From Marinomonas primoryensis (GTDB taxonomy: Bacteria > Pseudomonadota > Gammaproteobacteria > Pseudomonadales > Marinomonadaceae): 64,000 nt of DNA. Positions 40,827 to 50,752 of this stretch are shown here, one piece after another (position 1 is the stretch's first letter; each line of letters opens with the position of its first letter). The notes beneath the pieces were generated by a model that was not told where the DNA came from, ran no database searches, and saw only the letters and a program-made list of their open reading frames with translations. The stretch lies in contig NZ_CP054301.1 of assembly GCF_013372285.1 (NCBI RefSeq), forward strand, positions 3,190,001 to 3,254,000. Reading direction: 5' to 3'. The position numbers and the translations under genes are program-made.

Positions 40827-42551
40827 TTAAGCAGGCTCTAAATAGTCCACTAACAACTGCAGATTACGTTGACCTCGAAACTCATTGATATCCAATTTAT
40901 AAACCAGACGCGCCTGTGACGACTTATCATTGGGCCATTTTTCCAGATCCACAAAAAAACTAATCGCGTCTAATAAAAGACCACTACTTGGTTCACGCAC
41001 CATCAATTTAAGATGCTTTTCGCCAACAATCCGCTGCTGCAAGATATCAAATACACCATCAAAGCAAGGCTCTGGAAACATCTGCCCCCAAGGCCCAGAC
41101 AATCTAACTTGCTCAGCAAAACTCAAACTAAAGTCTTCTGACGCCAACGGCCCATCCGTCATAAGCGTCGCCTCTAGTTGCTCAGGCGTTACCCACTCAG
41201 TAATGATCGCATCAAACGCCAAACGAAATGCTTCATAATGAGATTCTTTAATCGACATACCTGCCGCCATTGCATGACCGCCAAACTTGCTCAGCAGTTG
41301 CGGATAACGCTTGGCCAATAAATCTAAAGCATCCCGAATATGAACGCCGGGAATAGAACGAGCTGAACCTTTTAGTTCATCTTCACCGACTCGGGCAAAC
41401 GCAATCACAGGGCGATGGCATTTGTCTTTCATCCGAGAAGCTAGAATCCCAATGACGCCTTGATGCCAATCCGCATCGTAAAAGCACATACCATTAGGCA
41501 TGTCTTGTTCGTCATCTAATAAAGAAACCAACACTAATTCGGCTTGTTCTTTCATATCCGACTCGATCACTTTACGCTCACGGTTAAACTGATCGAGCTG
41601 CTGAGCGTATTGGCGCGCTTGATGTGGATGCACCGCCAACAAACATTCAATGCCAACCGACATGTCATCAAGACGACCCGCCGCGTTTAGCCTTGGCCCA
41701 ACAACAAAACCCAAATCAGATGCTTTTAATTGGGTATGATCTCGATGCCCCACCTCTAATAAAGCTAAGATACCAGGTCGCGCCAAGCCCGCTTGTATAC
41801 GCTTAATACCTTGCTGTACCAAAATTCGGTTATTGGCATCCAAAGGCACCACATCAGCGACTGTTCCCAAAGCGACCAAATCCAAATAGTCAGCCATTTT
41901 CGGCTCAGGAATATGCTGCTCAATGAACCAATTCCGATGCTTTAATTCTGCGCGAAGTGCTGACATCACATAAAATATAACGCCAACACCCGCTAAGTTT
42001 TTACTTGGAAAACCGCATTTTGGATGATTCGGATTCACGATGGCATCGGCCACTGGCAAGCTATCACCGGGTAAATGATGATCGGTTACTACCACTTTCA
42101 TGCCATAAGACTTTGCTGCTAACACACCATCGATACTGGCAATGCCATTATCGACCGTCACCAATACCGCCGGCTCCCTTTCTTTCGCCACCTCGACAAT
42201 TTCTGGCGTCAGTCCATAACCAAATTCAAAACGATTTGGCACCAAATAGTCTGGCGAAATCGCCCCCATCGCCTCTAGAGCAAGAATGCCAAGACTGGTA
42301 CTCGTCGCGCCATCAGCATCAAAATCCCCAACAATCAGAATCTTCTGCCCTGCCTCAATCGCATCAGCCAAAATACTGGCAGCTGCTTTTAAATCAAATA
42401 ACGAATCCGGCCTTAATAAATGCGGCAGTCGGTAGTCGAGTTGAGCCACGGTCATCACATCACGTGCCATAAAGACTCGCTGCAAGGTCGCGGACATACT
42501 ATTAGGAAAGTCATTTTGTTCAGCCGGAACCGGACGACGTTCAATACGCAT
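40827..42551 (-). CDS. recJ: Single-stranded-DNA-specific exonuclease RecJ
   Basis: RecJ degrades single-stranded DNA 5' to 3' in recombination and mismatch repair. The 574-residue protein has DHH-family motifs GDFDADGATS near residue 75, VTVDNGIAS, VTDHHLPGD, and the DHHA1-type FARVGEDELKGSARSIPGV near residue 385. The frame runs on upstream to a TTG at 42626, but that part is hydrophobic and unlike RecJ, so I chose the ATG at 42551. Confidence 0.95.
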   Translation of the reverse strand: MRIERRPVPAEQNDFPNSMSATLQRVFMARDVMTVAQLDYRLPHLLRPDSLFDLKAAASILADAIEAGQKILIVGDFDADGATSTSLGILALEAMGAISPDYLVPNRFEFGYGLTPEIVEVAKEREPAVLVTVDNGIASIDGVLAAKSYGMKVVVTDHHLPGDSLPVADAIVNPNHPKCGFPSKNLAGVGVIFYVMSALRAELKHRNWFIEQHIPEPKMADYLDLVALGTVADVVPLDANNRILVQQGIKRIQAGLARPGILALLEVGHRDHTQLKASDLGFVVGPRLNAAGRLDDMSVGIECLLAVHPHQARQYAQQLDQFNRERKVIESDMKEQAELVLVSLLDDEQDMPNGMCFYDADWHQGVIGILASRMKDKCHRPVIAFARVGEDELKGSARSIPGVHIRDALDLLAKRYPQLLSKFGGHAMAAGMSIKESHYEAFRLAFDAIITEWVTPEQLEATLMTDGPLASEDFSLSFAEQVRLSGPWGQMFPEPCFDGVFDILQQRIVGEKHLKLMVREPSSGLLLDAISFFVDLEKWPNDKSSQARLVYKLDINEFRGQRNLQLLVDYLEPA

Positions 42552-42860
42552 AAAAATCTCAACAACCAAAATAATGATAAATAGGAAAAGAGTATCATGA
42601 AAACGACGATTCTCGTGCGAGTACAAGCCAAAGAGGCAATAACGAAGCAGTAATCAAGACTGTGCAACAGGGTCGCCACCTGCACTAGGAGCTGTGACTA
42701 TTTTCAGGTTTGTAGGTGTGGAAGGTGCTATCGGAAGCAGACTGATCAATTTCTTTAGGCTTGAAACTATTACAAGCTTATGAGGCCAATGCCGAACATT
42801 ACTGTAGAAGAAGTAGACTGTTTTATTGGTGCTGCACTAAAAATCATTCGATATAGCAAC
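42552..42860. other. Gap with no recognised gene
   Basis: This 309-base stretch between recJ and the diguanylate cyclase gene holds only short broken frames. A plus-strand frame near 42790 reads MPNITVEEVDCFIGAALKII for a while, but it runs into the end of the neighbouring gene on the other strand and has no ribosome site. It may be decayed coding DNA or simply the recJ promoter region. Confidence 0.5.
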
Positions 42861-43964
42861 TCAACGTCTTCGCGTCTGATTTCGGCCTGCGCGTTTCGCA
42901 CTATACAAACGATTATCGGCGAGGGTGATTGTTTCTCTTAAAGACGTAAATTCATTCATAGTGGCCACACCAAAACTCAGCGTCATACGAAATTTTTGAT
43001 CCAAATATACGAACTCATGTTCTTCTACTTTCTGCCGTATGGATTCAGCCAAGTTAAAAGCATCAAGCTCTGTGCAATCGCATACAGCAACCAAAAACTC
43101 CTCCCCTCCCCAACGAGAAACCAGGCCGCCCTTTGGAAGCGGCTTCTGAATAATCCTGCCCAACTCAGCTAAGGCGTAATCACCGACATCATGTCCGTAC
43201 TCATCATTTATACGCTTAAAAAAGTCCACATCCGCCAATAATAGGTGATAGCTGGTATAAGTCGTACCTTCTAAACGTTGCATCATCCCCCTACGATTCA
43301 GTAGTTCGGTTAATTCATCCGTATTAGCAACTAATTTAAGTTTTGCAGTCGTCTCTTTTAACTCTTGATTCGAACGAGACATCGAATATTCATAAATGGC
43401 AGAAAGAAAAATAACAACAAAAAATGAAAATAGGATTCTAGACTTTAACGCAGGGTGGTAACCAGACTCGACAAAATGACTGTCCATGAAAAACATAACA
43501 ATCACTAGCACTAAGGTAAAAAGCCCAAGCTCTATGAGACCTCGCTTCAGACCATGTAAGAATAAAGCCACAGCAGGAAGACAATAAATCCAAACATGCC
43601 CAGTACCATGTACGCCACCCGTATAAATGAGATAAACCATCAAGATATACAAAGGGTAAATAACAAAATTACCGGACATGGAATGATTGTGAGTGTAACG
43701 CAAATAGACATGATTCATCGAATACAAGAAAGCGATAAAAATCAGCACTACACCGAGGATAACCTTCCCCTCATACAATGAAGAAAGGCCTAAAGGAAGC
43801 GTAAAAAGAACACCGACAGTTGCAAAAAGATTAATAATAAAAACTCGACGAGCATCCTCAGAGAACGCACCTTCGTTTTCACCAACATAGAAAAATGTAA
43901 GCCAAGTAGATTTCGTCTTATCTTTTATTTTATTTTTTTTAATACGCTCTACGTTTTTTGCCAT
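42861..43964 (-). CDS. Membrane diguanylate cyclase
   Basis: The 367-residue protein has about six membrane segments between residues 40 and 195, forming an unnamed sensor region, and a C-terminal GGDEF domain (about 205-365). Catalytic motifs are intact: LVANTDELTELLNRRGM, LLLADVDFFKRINDEYGHDVGD and RWGGEEF. It should make cyclic-di-GMP from GTP. No RxxD inhibitory site is seen five residues before GGEEF, so product inhibition there is unlikely. GGAGAG precedes the ATG at 43964. It stands alone. Confidence 0.92.
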   Translation of the reverse strand: MAKNVERIKKNKIKDKTKSTWLTFFYVGENEGAFSEDARRVFIINLFATVGVLFTLPLGLSSLYEGKVILGVVLIFIAFLYSMNHVYLRYTHNHSMSGNFVIYPLYILMVYLIYTGGVHGTGHVWIYCLPAVALFLHGLKRGLIELGLFTLVLVIVMFFMDSHFVESGYHPALKSRILFSFFVVIFLSAIYEYSMSRSNQELKETTAKLKLVANTDELTELLNRRGMMQRLEGTTYTSYHLLLADVDFFKRINDEYGHDVGDYALAELGRIIQKPLPKGGLVSRWGGEEFLVAVCDCTELDAFNLAESIRQKVEEHEFVYLDQKFRMTLSFGVATMNEFTSLRETITLADNRLYSAKRAGRNQTRRR

Positions 43965-44091
43965 CAATGCTCTCCGACCCAGCAAAGCTGGATCGTTACT
44001 TTACGAATAGGATAATCCTACAGCAAAGTCTAAAAGAGCTCCTTCTCTAATGCCATTCCGTTACAAATAACAACATTTCATGCATTTAACT

Positions 44092-44811
44092 CTAAATTGG
44101 ATATAGACGCGACAATAATACAGGGACAACTGTTTCTACTTTTAAAATACGATCACCTAAATGAACAGACTCCATACCAGCCTCGTGCCACTTATCCACT
44201 TCAAATTCATTCCACCCTCCTTCCGGCCCAAGCGCGAGAACACACGGTTTTTGTATATCGATCGGACAGCGTTTAGCTAAGTAAGGGTGAGCTAACAAGC
44301 CCACTCTGTCCATCAACAACGCCGGCAACTGATCTTCAACAAAGGGGCGAAATCTTGGAATCAAAGACCATGTCGGCATGATGGTGTCTTTTGCCTGCTC
44401 AAGCCCTTCAAGCAAACACTGTTGAATGGGCTCAGTTTGCAGCACAGGACTCTGCCAATAACTTTTTTCTACTTTGGCAGAGTGAATCAAGTACAACTCC
44501 TTCACACCCATCGCACTAATATTCTGCAGAGTTCGCTTAAGCATGTTGGGTCTAGGCAAAGCCATTACCAAAATCATGGGTAGCGGTTGAGGCGCAGGAA
44601 TAGACAGATATACAGAATGGATATACCCCAGCCGATCGTCTTTCGGTGGCTCATACACTCCCTCGCCTATCTTTCCATTTAATATCCCCACTCGCAGTAC
44701 ATCGCCCTGTTCTGCTTTGATCACTTTCGAAATATGAGTTTGCTGTCGAGTATTTAGAGCATACTGGCCAGAATCTAATGTGTTTTTTGGGTCTAATAAA
44801 ATGAGATTCAT
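44092..44811 (-). CDS. rsmE: 16S rRNA (uracil-1498-N3)-methyltransferase
   Basis: RsmE methylates U1498 in the decoding region of 16S rRNA. The 239-residue protein has an N-terminal PUA-like part (TRQQTHISKVIKAEQGDVLRVG) and a C-terminal SPOUT knot with LALGPEGGWNEFEVDKW and VHLGDRILKVETVVPVLLSRL. Length and motifs fit the family well. A palindromic terminator separates it from thrC downstream-to-upstream on the same strand. Confidence 0.95.
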   Translation of the reverse strand: MNLILLDPKNTLDSGQYALNTRQQTHISKVIKAEQGDVLRVGILNGKIGEGVYEPPKDDRLGYIHSVYLSIPAPQPLPMILVMALPRPNMLKRTLQNISAMGVKELYLIHSAKVEKSYWQSPVLQTEPIQQCLLEGLEQAKDTIMPTWSLIPRFRPFVEDQLPALLMDRVGLLAHPYLAKRCPIDIQKPCVLALGPEGGWNEFEVDKWHEAGMESVHLGDRILKVETVVPVLLSRLYPI

Positions 44812-44837
44812 ATGAGGGGCATGTTAAAGAGGAAAGA

Positions 44838-44862
44838 AACGGCCAATCATTGATTGGCCGTT
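44838..44862 (-). terminator. Hairpin after thrC
   Basis: AACGGCCAATC and GATTGGCCGTT form an 11-base perfect stem, 38 bases beyond the thrC stop on the minus strand. Only a short T-run follows (GTTTCTTTCC), so it is a moderate terminator. Confidence 0.6.
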
Positions 44863-44899
44863 GTTACTGTTGCTAGATAATTCCTAGCCAGATCGTAAG

Positions 44900-46285
44900 T
44901 TATATTTTTTGCGTTACAAAAGCTTGAACGTCGCTCAGATTATTATCAAGCACAGTGTAGGATTCCTCTCGTTCGAAAAGATCTGCCATGTGTTCAGGCA
45001 ACACCGGCGTTTCACAGCCTGCTTTTTCAACGGCTTCAGGAAATTTAACCGGATGCGCAGTGGCCAATGTAATCATTGGAACTGATTTGTCTTTCCAACA
45101 ATGACGAGCGGCCTCAAGACCAATCGCCGTGTGAGGGTCAAGCAAGTACTGAGTCTTATCAAAAACATCCGCAATCACGTCACACGTTTTTTCATCGTCC
45201 ACTTTATAGCTATCAAAGTTCTCTTTCACGAACGACCATGCTTGATCATCAAGAGAAACATCGCCTTTATTAAAGCGTGCCATCAAATCATCAATTTTGG
45301 CGCCATCACGGCCATGAGCATCGAACAATAGGCGTTCAAAGTTGCTCGATACCATAATGTCCATGCTTGGCGATAAAGTGACATTCAACGACTGACGACT
45401 CATGTCGTTCTGGGTAATCACACGATGCAAAATATCGTTCTTGTTTGTTGCTACCACGAGTTGATCAATTGGTAAGCCCATTTTTTTCGCCAAATATCCG
45501 GCAAAAATATCACCGAAATTACCCGTTGGAACCGAGAAAGACACTTTACGATGAGGCGCGCCAACAGACAAAGCAGACGAAAAATAATAAACGATCTGAG
45601 CCATAATGCGCGCCCAATTAATCGAGTTAACCGCACCCAACTTGGCGCCTTTCAAGAAAGACTGATCGGCAAAGCTGGATTTCACCATACCTTGGCAATC
45701 ATCAAAGTTACCTTTGACGGCAATATTAAACACATTATCATCGATCACTGTGGTCATTTGACGACGCTGTACTTCTGATACACGTTGATATGGGTGCAAA
45801 ATAAAAATACTAAGGTGTTCAGAATGGCGACAACCTTCAATAGCAGCTGATCCGGTGTCTCCTGACGTTGCACCAAGAATCACAAGTTTTTCTTTGCGTT
45901 CAGACAGAACATAGTCCATCAAACGGCCCAGTAGCTGCAATGCAAAATCTTTAAAAGCAAGCGTTGGACCACGGAACAACTCAAGTATCCATTCGTTATT
46001 ACCAACTTGAACCATAGGTGCAATCGATGAATGGTTGAAGCTAGCGTAAGCGTCATCGATCATTTTCTTAAACGCATCAGCAGGAATATCGCCTTCAACA
46101 AAGGGCCACATAATCTTAAAAGCGAGTGCTTGATAACTAAGGCTCGCCCATGATGCTATTTCTTCTTTACTGTAATGCGGCAAGGTTTCCGGCACATACA
46201 AGCCACCATCATTCGCCAAACCAGCCAACAACACATCGCCAAAAGAAAGCGCAGGGGCTTTACCACGAGTAGAAATGTACTTCAT
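44900..46285 (-). CDS. thrC: Threonine synthase
   Basis: This PLP enzyme converts phosphohomoserine to threonine. The 461-residue protein begins MKYISTRGKAPALSFGDVLLAGLANDGG as in the long (class I) family. The PLP lysine is in GPTLAFKDFALQLLG near residue 110, with GATSGDTGSAAI and VPTGNFGDIFAGYLAKKMG further on. The frame is open upstream inside hom, but the ATG at 46285, with AGAGAG before it and 13 bases after the hom stop, is clear. Confidence 0.97.
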   Translation of the reverse strand: MKYISTRGKAPALSFGDVLLAGLANDGGLYVPETLPHYSKEEIASWASLSYQALAFKIMWPFVEGDIPADAFKKMIDDAYASFNHSSIAPMVQVGNNEWILELFRGPTLAFKDFALQLLGRLMDYVLSERKEKLVILGATSGDTGSAAIEGCRHSEHLSIFILHPYQRVSEVQRRQMTTVIDDNVFNIAVKGNFDDCQGMVKSSFADQSFLKGAKLGAVNSINWARIMAQIVYYFSSALSVGAPHRKVSFSVPTGNFGDIFAGYLAKKMGLPIDQLVVATNKNDILHRVITQNDMSRQSLNVTLSPSMDIMVSSNFERLLFDAHGRDGAKIDDLMARFNKGDVSLDDQAWSFVKENFDSYKVDDEKTCDVIADVFDKTQYLLDPHTAIGLEAARHCWKDKSVPMITLATAHPVKFPEAVEKAGCETPVLPEHMADLFEREESYTVLDNNLSDVQAFVTQKI

Positions 46286-46298
46286 ATTTTGCTCTCTC

Positions 46299-47600
46299 TT
46301 ACGCCAAGTTTTCGACGCGGATTCGTTGCACCGTTCCCGCAACGTCCGGCAAAGCTTCAATCGCTGCAATTGCCGCGTTCATGTTGCGTTCTTTTACATC
46401 ATGAGTCATCACAACCAAGGGCACCAACTCACTACCCTCACGCTCTCGCTGAATAAGAGACTCAATACTAATATCATTCATTGACAGAATTTGCGTAATA
46501 TTAGCCAACACGCCAGCGCGGTCTTTGATTGTCATATTAAGGAAGAAACCACACTCAATTTCTTCTACTGGCAAAATCTGCACGTTGGATAAAGCGTCTG
46601 CTTGGAAAGCCAAGTGAGGAACACGATTGGTTGGATCCGCAGTTAGTGTACGAGCAACATCAATCACATCTGCGACAACAGATGACCCAGTTGGTAATGC
46701 CCCAGCGCCAGCGCCATACGTTAACGTCGGGCCAACCACATCACCTTGAACCATAATCGCATTCATGACGCCATTTACATTGGCTAGAAGCTGCTTGCGG
46801 GAAATTAAGGTCGGATGAACTCGCAACTCAATACCCATTTTTGAACGGCGCGCGATGCCCAAATGCTTAATGGCATAACCAAGTTCACTCGCAAACGCGA
46901 CATCTTCCGATGTAATACGGCTGATGCCTTCTGTATACGTTTTTTCAAACTGCAATGGAATACCAAAAGCAATGGACGCTAAAATAGTCAACTTATGCGC
47001 GGCATCAATGCCTTCAATATCAAACGTCGGATCTGCTTCAGCGTAGCCAAGCGCTTGCGCTTCTGCTAGCACATCATCAAAATTACGATTTTTTTCACTC
47101 ATCTCAGACAGAATGAAATTACCAGTACCATTGATAATACCCGCTAACCAATCAATTCTATTGGCAGACAGACCTTCTCGTATCAACTTAATAATTGGTA
47201 TTCCACCCGCTACAGCAGCCTCAAAGGCAACAATAACGCCCTTCTCTTGGGCTCTTGCGAAAATTTCATTGCCGTGTTCAGCAATTAAAGCCTTATTGGC
47301 CGTTACAACATGCTTGCCATTTTCAATCGCGGTAAGCACAAGCTCTTTCGCAACCGTTGTTCCGCCGATGAGTTCAAGGACAATATCTATCTCTGGATTA
47401 TTAACCACATCAAAAATGTCGCGGGTAACGTCTACCCCGGAGGTGTCGCACGTGTCATTGTCACGACGAGCACCGATCTGTTCGATAACAATACTGCGAC
47501 CAACACGGCGTGTGATCTCTTCTGCATTATTACGAAGAATGCTAAAACTGCCGGACCCCACAGTCCCCAGCCCACAAATTCCGACTTTTACCGGTTTCAA
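46299..47600 (-). CDS. hom: Homoserine dehydrogenase
   Basis: It reduces aspartate semialdehyde to homoserine. The 433-residue monofunctional enzyme has the NAD fold VGICGLGTVGSGSF, the middle motif GIINGTGNFILSEM near residue 170, EADPTFDIEGIDAAHKLTIL, and a C-terminal ACT domain (DRAGVLANITQILSMNDISI) expected to sense threonine. It is cotranscribed with thrC. With lysC in this window, three threonine pathway genes are present, without asd and thrB. Confidence 0.97.
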   Translation of the reverse strand: MKPVKVGICGLGTVGSGSFSILRNNAEEITRRVGRSIVIEQIGARRDNDTCDTSGVDVTRDIFDVVNNPEIDIVLELIGGTTVAKELVLTAIENGKHVVTANKALIAEHGNEIFARAQEKGVIVAFEAAVAGGIPIIKLIREGLSANRIDWLAGIINGTGNFILSEMSEKNRNFDDVLAEAQALGYAEADPTFDIEGIDAAHKLTILASIAFGIPLQFEKTYTEGISRITSEDVAFASELGYAIKHLGIARRSKMGIELRVHPTLISRKQLLANVNGVMNAIMVQGDVVGPTLTYGAGAGALPTGSSVVADVIDVARTLTADPTNRVPHLAFQADALSNVQILPVEEIECGFFLNMTIKDRAGVLANITQILSMNDISIESLIQREREGSELVPLVVMTHDVKERNMNAAIAAIEALPDVAGTVQRIRVENLA

Positions 47601-47744
47601 AACAATACCCCACAGAGATAATTTAATTTTTATAGATCACTTAGTTAACTGAAAAACTGATTTATTATAACGCCAGTATCATTTAAACCCAACGTAGAAA
47701 AGACTGAAGAAGCCTCATGTTTAATGGAATATTTTGCGATAAGA

Positions 47745-48452
47745 CTATAACCCAACTTCTTTTGCCAGTTTATCTACAGGCAAATAACCCGGTAACAGCG
47801 TACCGTTGGGTAAAACAATAGACGGCGTACCTCGCACCCCCACCATCCGACCTAAATTATATTGATCAGCGATAGGATTTGCACATTTATTTTCTGGTAT
47901 CTCTTCCCCTAACTTCACTTTTGTTAGCCAAGATTTAGGATCATCAGAACACCAGATGCTCACCATTTTATTATAAGCACCTGAGCCAACACCCGCTCTA
48001 GGAAAGGCCACGTAGCGCACGGTGATGCCTATTTCATTCAATGCAGGAACATCATTATGCAGCATTCGACAGTAGCCACAATCCACATCCGTAAAAACGG
48101 TAATATGGGCCTTCTCATCTTTCGCTTTATAAATAATCATTTGGGATTCTGGTAAAGCTTCAACCTTAGCAAGCTTCGCTTTCTCGGTTTCATTTTCTAA
48201 TCGCTCACCATTAATTTTATACAAATCTCCTGCGACAAAGTAACGGCCATCCGAGGTAACGTGTAGCGTCGGACCATCACTCATTTCAACAACATACAAT
48301 CCTGATGCTTGGTGAAAGTTAACACTTCCGACATCATATTGCGGAAGGGCTTTTTTTAAAGATGAGAGGATCTGAGCCTCATCAGCCCAAATGACATTAG
48401 AAAAAAAAACTGGTAAAACACATAAAAACAAAAAACGGGAAAGAATCGACAC
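47745..48452 (-). CDS. dsbC: Periplasmic disulfide isomerase DsbC
   Basis: DsbC reshuffles wrong disulfides in periplasmic proteins. The protein has a signal peptide (FLFLCVLPVFFSNVIWADE), an N-terminal dimerisation domain, and a thioredoxin fold with active site DVDCGYCRMLH near residue 125 and the cis-proline in RGTPSIVLP near residue 208. The frame begins with TTG at 48464. I prefer the GTG at 48452 because GAGG lies 6 bases before it. It is upstream of hom-thrC, the Pseudomonas-like order. Confidence 0.93.
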   Translation of the reverse strand: MSILSRFLFLCVLPVFFSNVIWADEAQILSSLKKALPQYDVGSVNFHQASGLYVVEMSDGPTLHVTSDGRYFVAGDLYKINGERLENETEKAKLAKVEALPESQMIIYKAKDEKAHITVFTDVDCGYCRMLHNDVPALNEIGITVRYVAFPRAGVGSGAYNKMVSIWCSDDPKSWLTKVKLGEEIPENKCANPIADQYNLGRMVGVRGTPSIVLPNGTLLPGYLPVDKLAKEVGL

Positions 48453-48516
48453 TGGACACCTCAAGTAAATAGGGAATTATTTACTATTAGGCCATACATA
48501 AAGGGGTTAGTTCCAT

Positions 48517-48546
48517 AAAAAAAGGCGACTCACGTCGCCTTTTTTT
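48517..48546. terminator. Terminator after the rpsP-rplS operon
   Basis: AGGCGAC-TCAC-GTCGCCT with an A-run on the left and seven Ts on the right is a strong bidirectional-looking terminator. It lies just beyond the rplS stop on the minus strand. Confidence 0.92.
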
Positions 48547-48558
48547 AGAACAGAAAAA

Positions 48559-48921
48559 TTAACGTTTTGCCAATTTCTCTTTGATACGTGCAGATTTACC
48601 AGAACGCTCGCGTAGGTAGTAGATCTTAGCTTGACGCACGTCACCGCGGCGTTTAACTTCGATGCTTTCAACCAAAGGGCTGTACGTTTGGAAAGCACGC
48701 TCAACACCAATACCGCTAGAAATTTTACGAACGGTAAATGCTGAGTTAAGACCACGGTTACGCTTAGCAATTACAATGCCTTCATAGGCCTGTAGACGCT
48801 CGCGTGAACCTTCTTTAACTTTAACCTGAACAACAATAGTATCACCAGTCCCGAAGGCTGGAATTTCTTTTGTCATTTGTTCAGCTTCTATCTGCTGAAT
48901 CAGTTTAGTTTTATTACTCAT
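48559..48921 (-). CDS. rplS: 50S ribosomal protein L19
   Basis: L19 lies at the 30S-50S interface. The 120-residue protein has [20 protein letters not shown] and [21 protein letters not shown], with a basic end [15 protein letters not shown]. It is the last gene of rpsP-rimM-trmD-rplS and is followed by a strong terminator. GGAGT precedes the ATG. Confidence 0.98.
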   Translation of the reverse strand: MSNKTKLIQQIEAEQMTKEIPAFGTGDTIVVQVKVKEGSRERLQAYEGIVIAKRNRGLNSAFTVRKISSGIGVERAFQTYSPLVESIEVKRRGDVRQAKIYYLRERSGKSARIKEKLAKR

Positions 48922-48990
48922 GGATGTGACTCCTAATGATATGGTTTCTTATCAGCATGAAGGCTCTTCTTTCTGATAAGCTCGCAATTC

Positions 48991-49743
48991 CTACTCTGCC
49001 GAGGTTGAATCTTCAGTTTCGCGAATAAACTCTTCTAACAACAACTGCTGTTCCTTGTCCAACTCAAGGTATTGCAGAAGGTCTGGCCGGCGCTCAAAAG
49101 TTCTTCCGAGCTTTTGTTTTAATCGCCAGCGCCTAATCTCCTCGTGGTTGCCACTAAGCAGCACAGATGGCACAGGTTCACCATTCAGTACTTCAGGGCG
49201 AGTGTAATGCGGGCAATCCAACAAACCGTCAGCAAATGAATCCTCATCCGCAGACGCCTGCTTTCCTAACACTCCTGGAACCATACGGAATACAGTATCC
49301 ATGAGCACCATAGCCGGCAACTCGCCACCACTTAGGACAAAGTCGCCAATGGACCATTCTTCATCAATCTCAGATTGAATTAAACGCTCATCAACGCCTT
49401 CATAGCGACCTGCTACCAGAATAAATTCTGCTTGTTTAGCAAGCTGCTGCACGCCTTCTTGCGTTAGCGTACGCCCTTGAGGGGATAGATAAATAACTTT
49501 TGCATTGGGCACCGATACTTTGGCACTCGCAATGGCGTCTTTGAGAGGCTGCACTTTCATGAGCATCCCTGGACCACCACCATAAGGACGATCATCTACT
49601 GTCTTATGCTTGTCATGAGTAAAATCTCGGGGATTATAAAAATCCACCTCAACCAACCCAGACTTAATGGCTCTGCCTGTTACTCCATATTGGGTAATGG
49701 CCTGAAACATTTCCGGAAAGAGCGATATAACGCTAACCTTCAC
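48991..49743 (-). CDS. trmD: tRNA (guanine-37-N1)-methyltransferase
   Basis: TrmD methylates G37 next to the anticodon and prevents frameshifting. The 250-residue knotted SPOUT enzyme has [47 protein letters not shown] and [17 protein letters not shown]. It lies between rimM (22 bases) and rplS in the conserved ribosomal operon. Confidence 0.98.
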   Translation of the reverse strand: MKVSVISLFPEMFQAITQYGVTGRAIKSGLVEVDFYNPRDFTHDKHKTVDDRPYGGGPGMLMKVQPLKDAIASAKVSVPNAKVIYLSPQGRTLTQEGVQQLAKQAEFILVAGRYEGVDERLIQSEIDEEWSIGDFVLSGGELPAMVLMDTVFRMVPGVLGKQASADEDSFADGLLDCPHYTRPEVLNGEPVPSVLLSGNHEEIRRWRLKQKLGRTFERRPDLLQYLELDKEQQLLLEEFIRETEDSTSAE

Positions 49744-49765
49744 GTTGTGACCTCAGCTTATCTGT

Positions 49766-50311
49766 TTAAAATTCTGGATCCCAGTCAACTACCATTTCCT
49801 GCTGTTCTAAATCGATGTTTAAAACATGAGTTCCTGGAGAATAAGGAATCAATCGCTCTTCACGATCAAAGCTACCTTCACACGCGCGGACAACAATCAC
49901 ATCATTCGCACCAGTTTCCATAATTTGAGAAACCTTCCCTAAGAGGATACCCTCTTTGGTAATAACCCTCAGACCTTCCAGTTGGCTCCAGTAATAATCA
50001 CCTTCTTCCAATTCTGGCAGTTCTGCCGCATCAATATAAACATCCATACCACAAATTTCTTTTACAAGATCTCTGTCGCTATAGCCTATTACCGATGCCA
50101 CCAAACCACGCCCTTGCAAACGCCCTTGGCTTAATTCTATGGTTTTCCACCCACTAGGAGTTTTCAACCACCAATGCTTGTAATCGAAGATTCCTTGCAT
50201 TGGGTCAGTGTGTGAATATAACTTCACCCACCCCTTAACACCATAAACTGATGTAATGCGTCCAACGACAAGCGCTTGCTCAGGAGCGGCCGCTTGTTTT
50301 AATGCAGACAT
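49766..50311 (-). CDS. rimM: Ribosome maturation factor RimM
   Basis: RimM helps assemble the 30S head. The 181-residue protein has an N-terminal barrel beginning LVVGRITSVYGVKGWVKLYS and a C-terminal PRC barrel with EEGDYYWSQLEGLRV and LIPYSPGTHVLNID. It starts 15 bases after rpsP. Confidence 0.97.
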   Translation of the reverse strand: MSALKQAAAPEQALVVGRITSVYGVKGWVKLYSHTDPMQGIFDYKHWWLKTPSGWKTIELSQGRLQGRGLVASVIGYSDRDLVKEICGMDVYIDAAELPELEEGDYYWSQLEGLRVITKEGILLGKVSQIMETGANDVIVVRACEGSFDREERLIPYSPGTHVLNIDLEQQEMVVDWDPEF

Positions 50312-50326
50312 AGCACTACCTCAATA

Positions 50327-50575
50327 TTAAGCGTTTTTGCCAGCATCTTTTACAAGCTGCGCAGCACGGTCAGAAAGTTGAGCGCCTTGGCTAACCCAAT
50401 GATTTACGCGATCTAAATCGATGCGTAGACGTTCTTCTTGACCACGAGCAACAGGGTTAAAGAAACCCAAACGCTCGATATAACGACCATCACGTGCACG
50501 ACGGCTATCAGCCACGTTCAAATGATAGAATGGGCGCTTTTTAGAGCCACCACGAGAAAGACGAATAGTTACCAT
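50327..50575 (-). CDS. rpsP: 30S ribosomal protein S16
   Basis: S16 is needed early in 30S assembly. The 82-residue protein begins [20 protein letters not shown] and has [14 protein letters not shown]. It is the first gene of the rpsP-rimM-trmD-rplS operon. AAGGA lies before the ATG. The promoter should be in the 130 bases upstream, where TAGAAT (minus strand, 50652-50657) is a possible -10, but no clear -35 is seen. Confidence 0.98.
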   Translation of the reverse strand: MVTIRLSRGGSKKRPFYHLNVADSRRARDGRYIERLGFFNPVARGQEERLRIDLDRVNHWVSQGAQLSDRAAQLVKDAGKNA

Positions 50576-50707
50576 ATTATTGGTTCCTTATTGCTTAACG
50601 AAACGCCTCTTGCCGAGTCGATTTTTGACTCATACTACAAGAAGGCGGCATATTCTAGTCGATAAACTAGAAAAACGAAAGGGCGAATCACTCACCCAGA
50701 CATTAAA

Positions 50708-50731
50708 AACGGCAGTTTTTTAACTACCGTT
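50708..50731 (-). terminator. ffh terminator
   Basis: AACGGTAGTT and AACTGCCGTT pair on the minus strand with one mismatch, followed by TTTT, about 20 bases beyond the ffh stop. Confidence 0.7.
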
Positions 50732-50752
50732 AATAAAAACAAGAAGATATGT

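Noticed and set aside
42005..42472. A 155-codon plus-strand frame inside recJ
   Set aside because: The antisense protein is rich in proline, histidine and serine, with no motif. recJ on the other strand is certain.
42552..42860. Possible decayed transposase between recJ and the cyclase gene
   Set aside because: No frame shows transposase motifs and no terminal inverted repeats or target duplication are visible. It is recorded only as an unexplained gap.
47113..47652. A 179-codon plus-strand frame over hom
   Set aside because: It is antisense to homoserine dehydrogenase, whose motifs are clear. Its composition is that of a mirrored gene.
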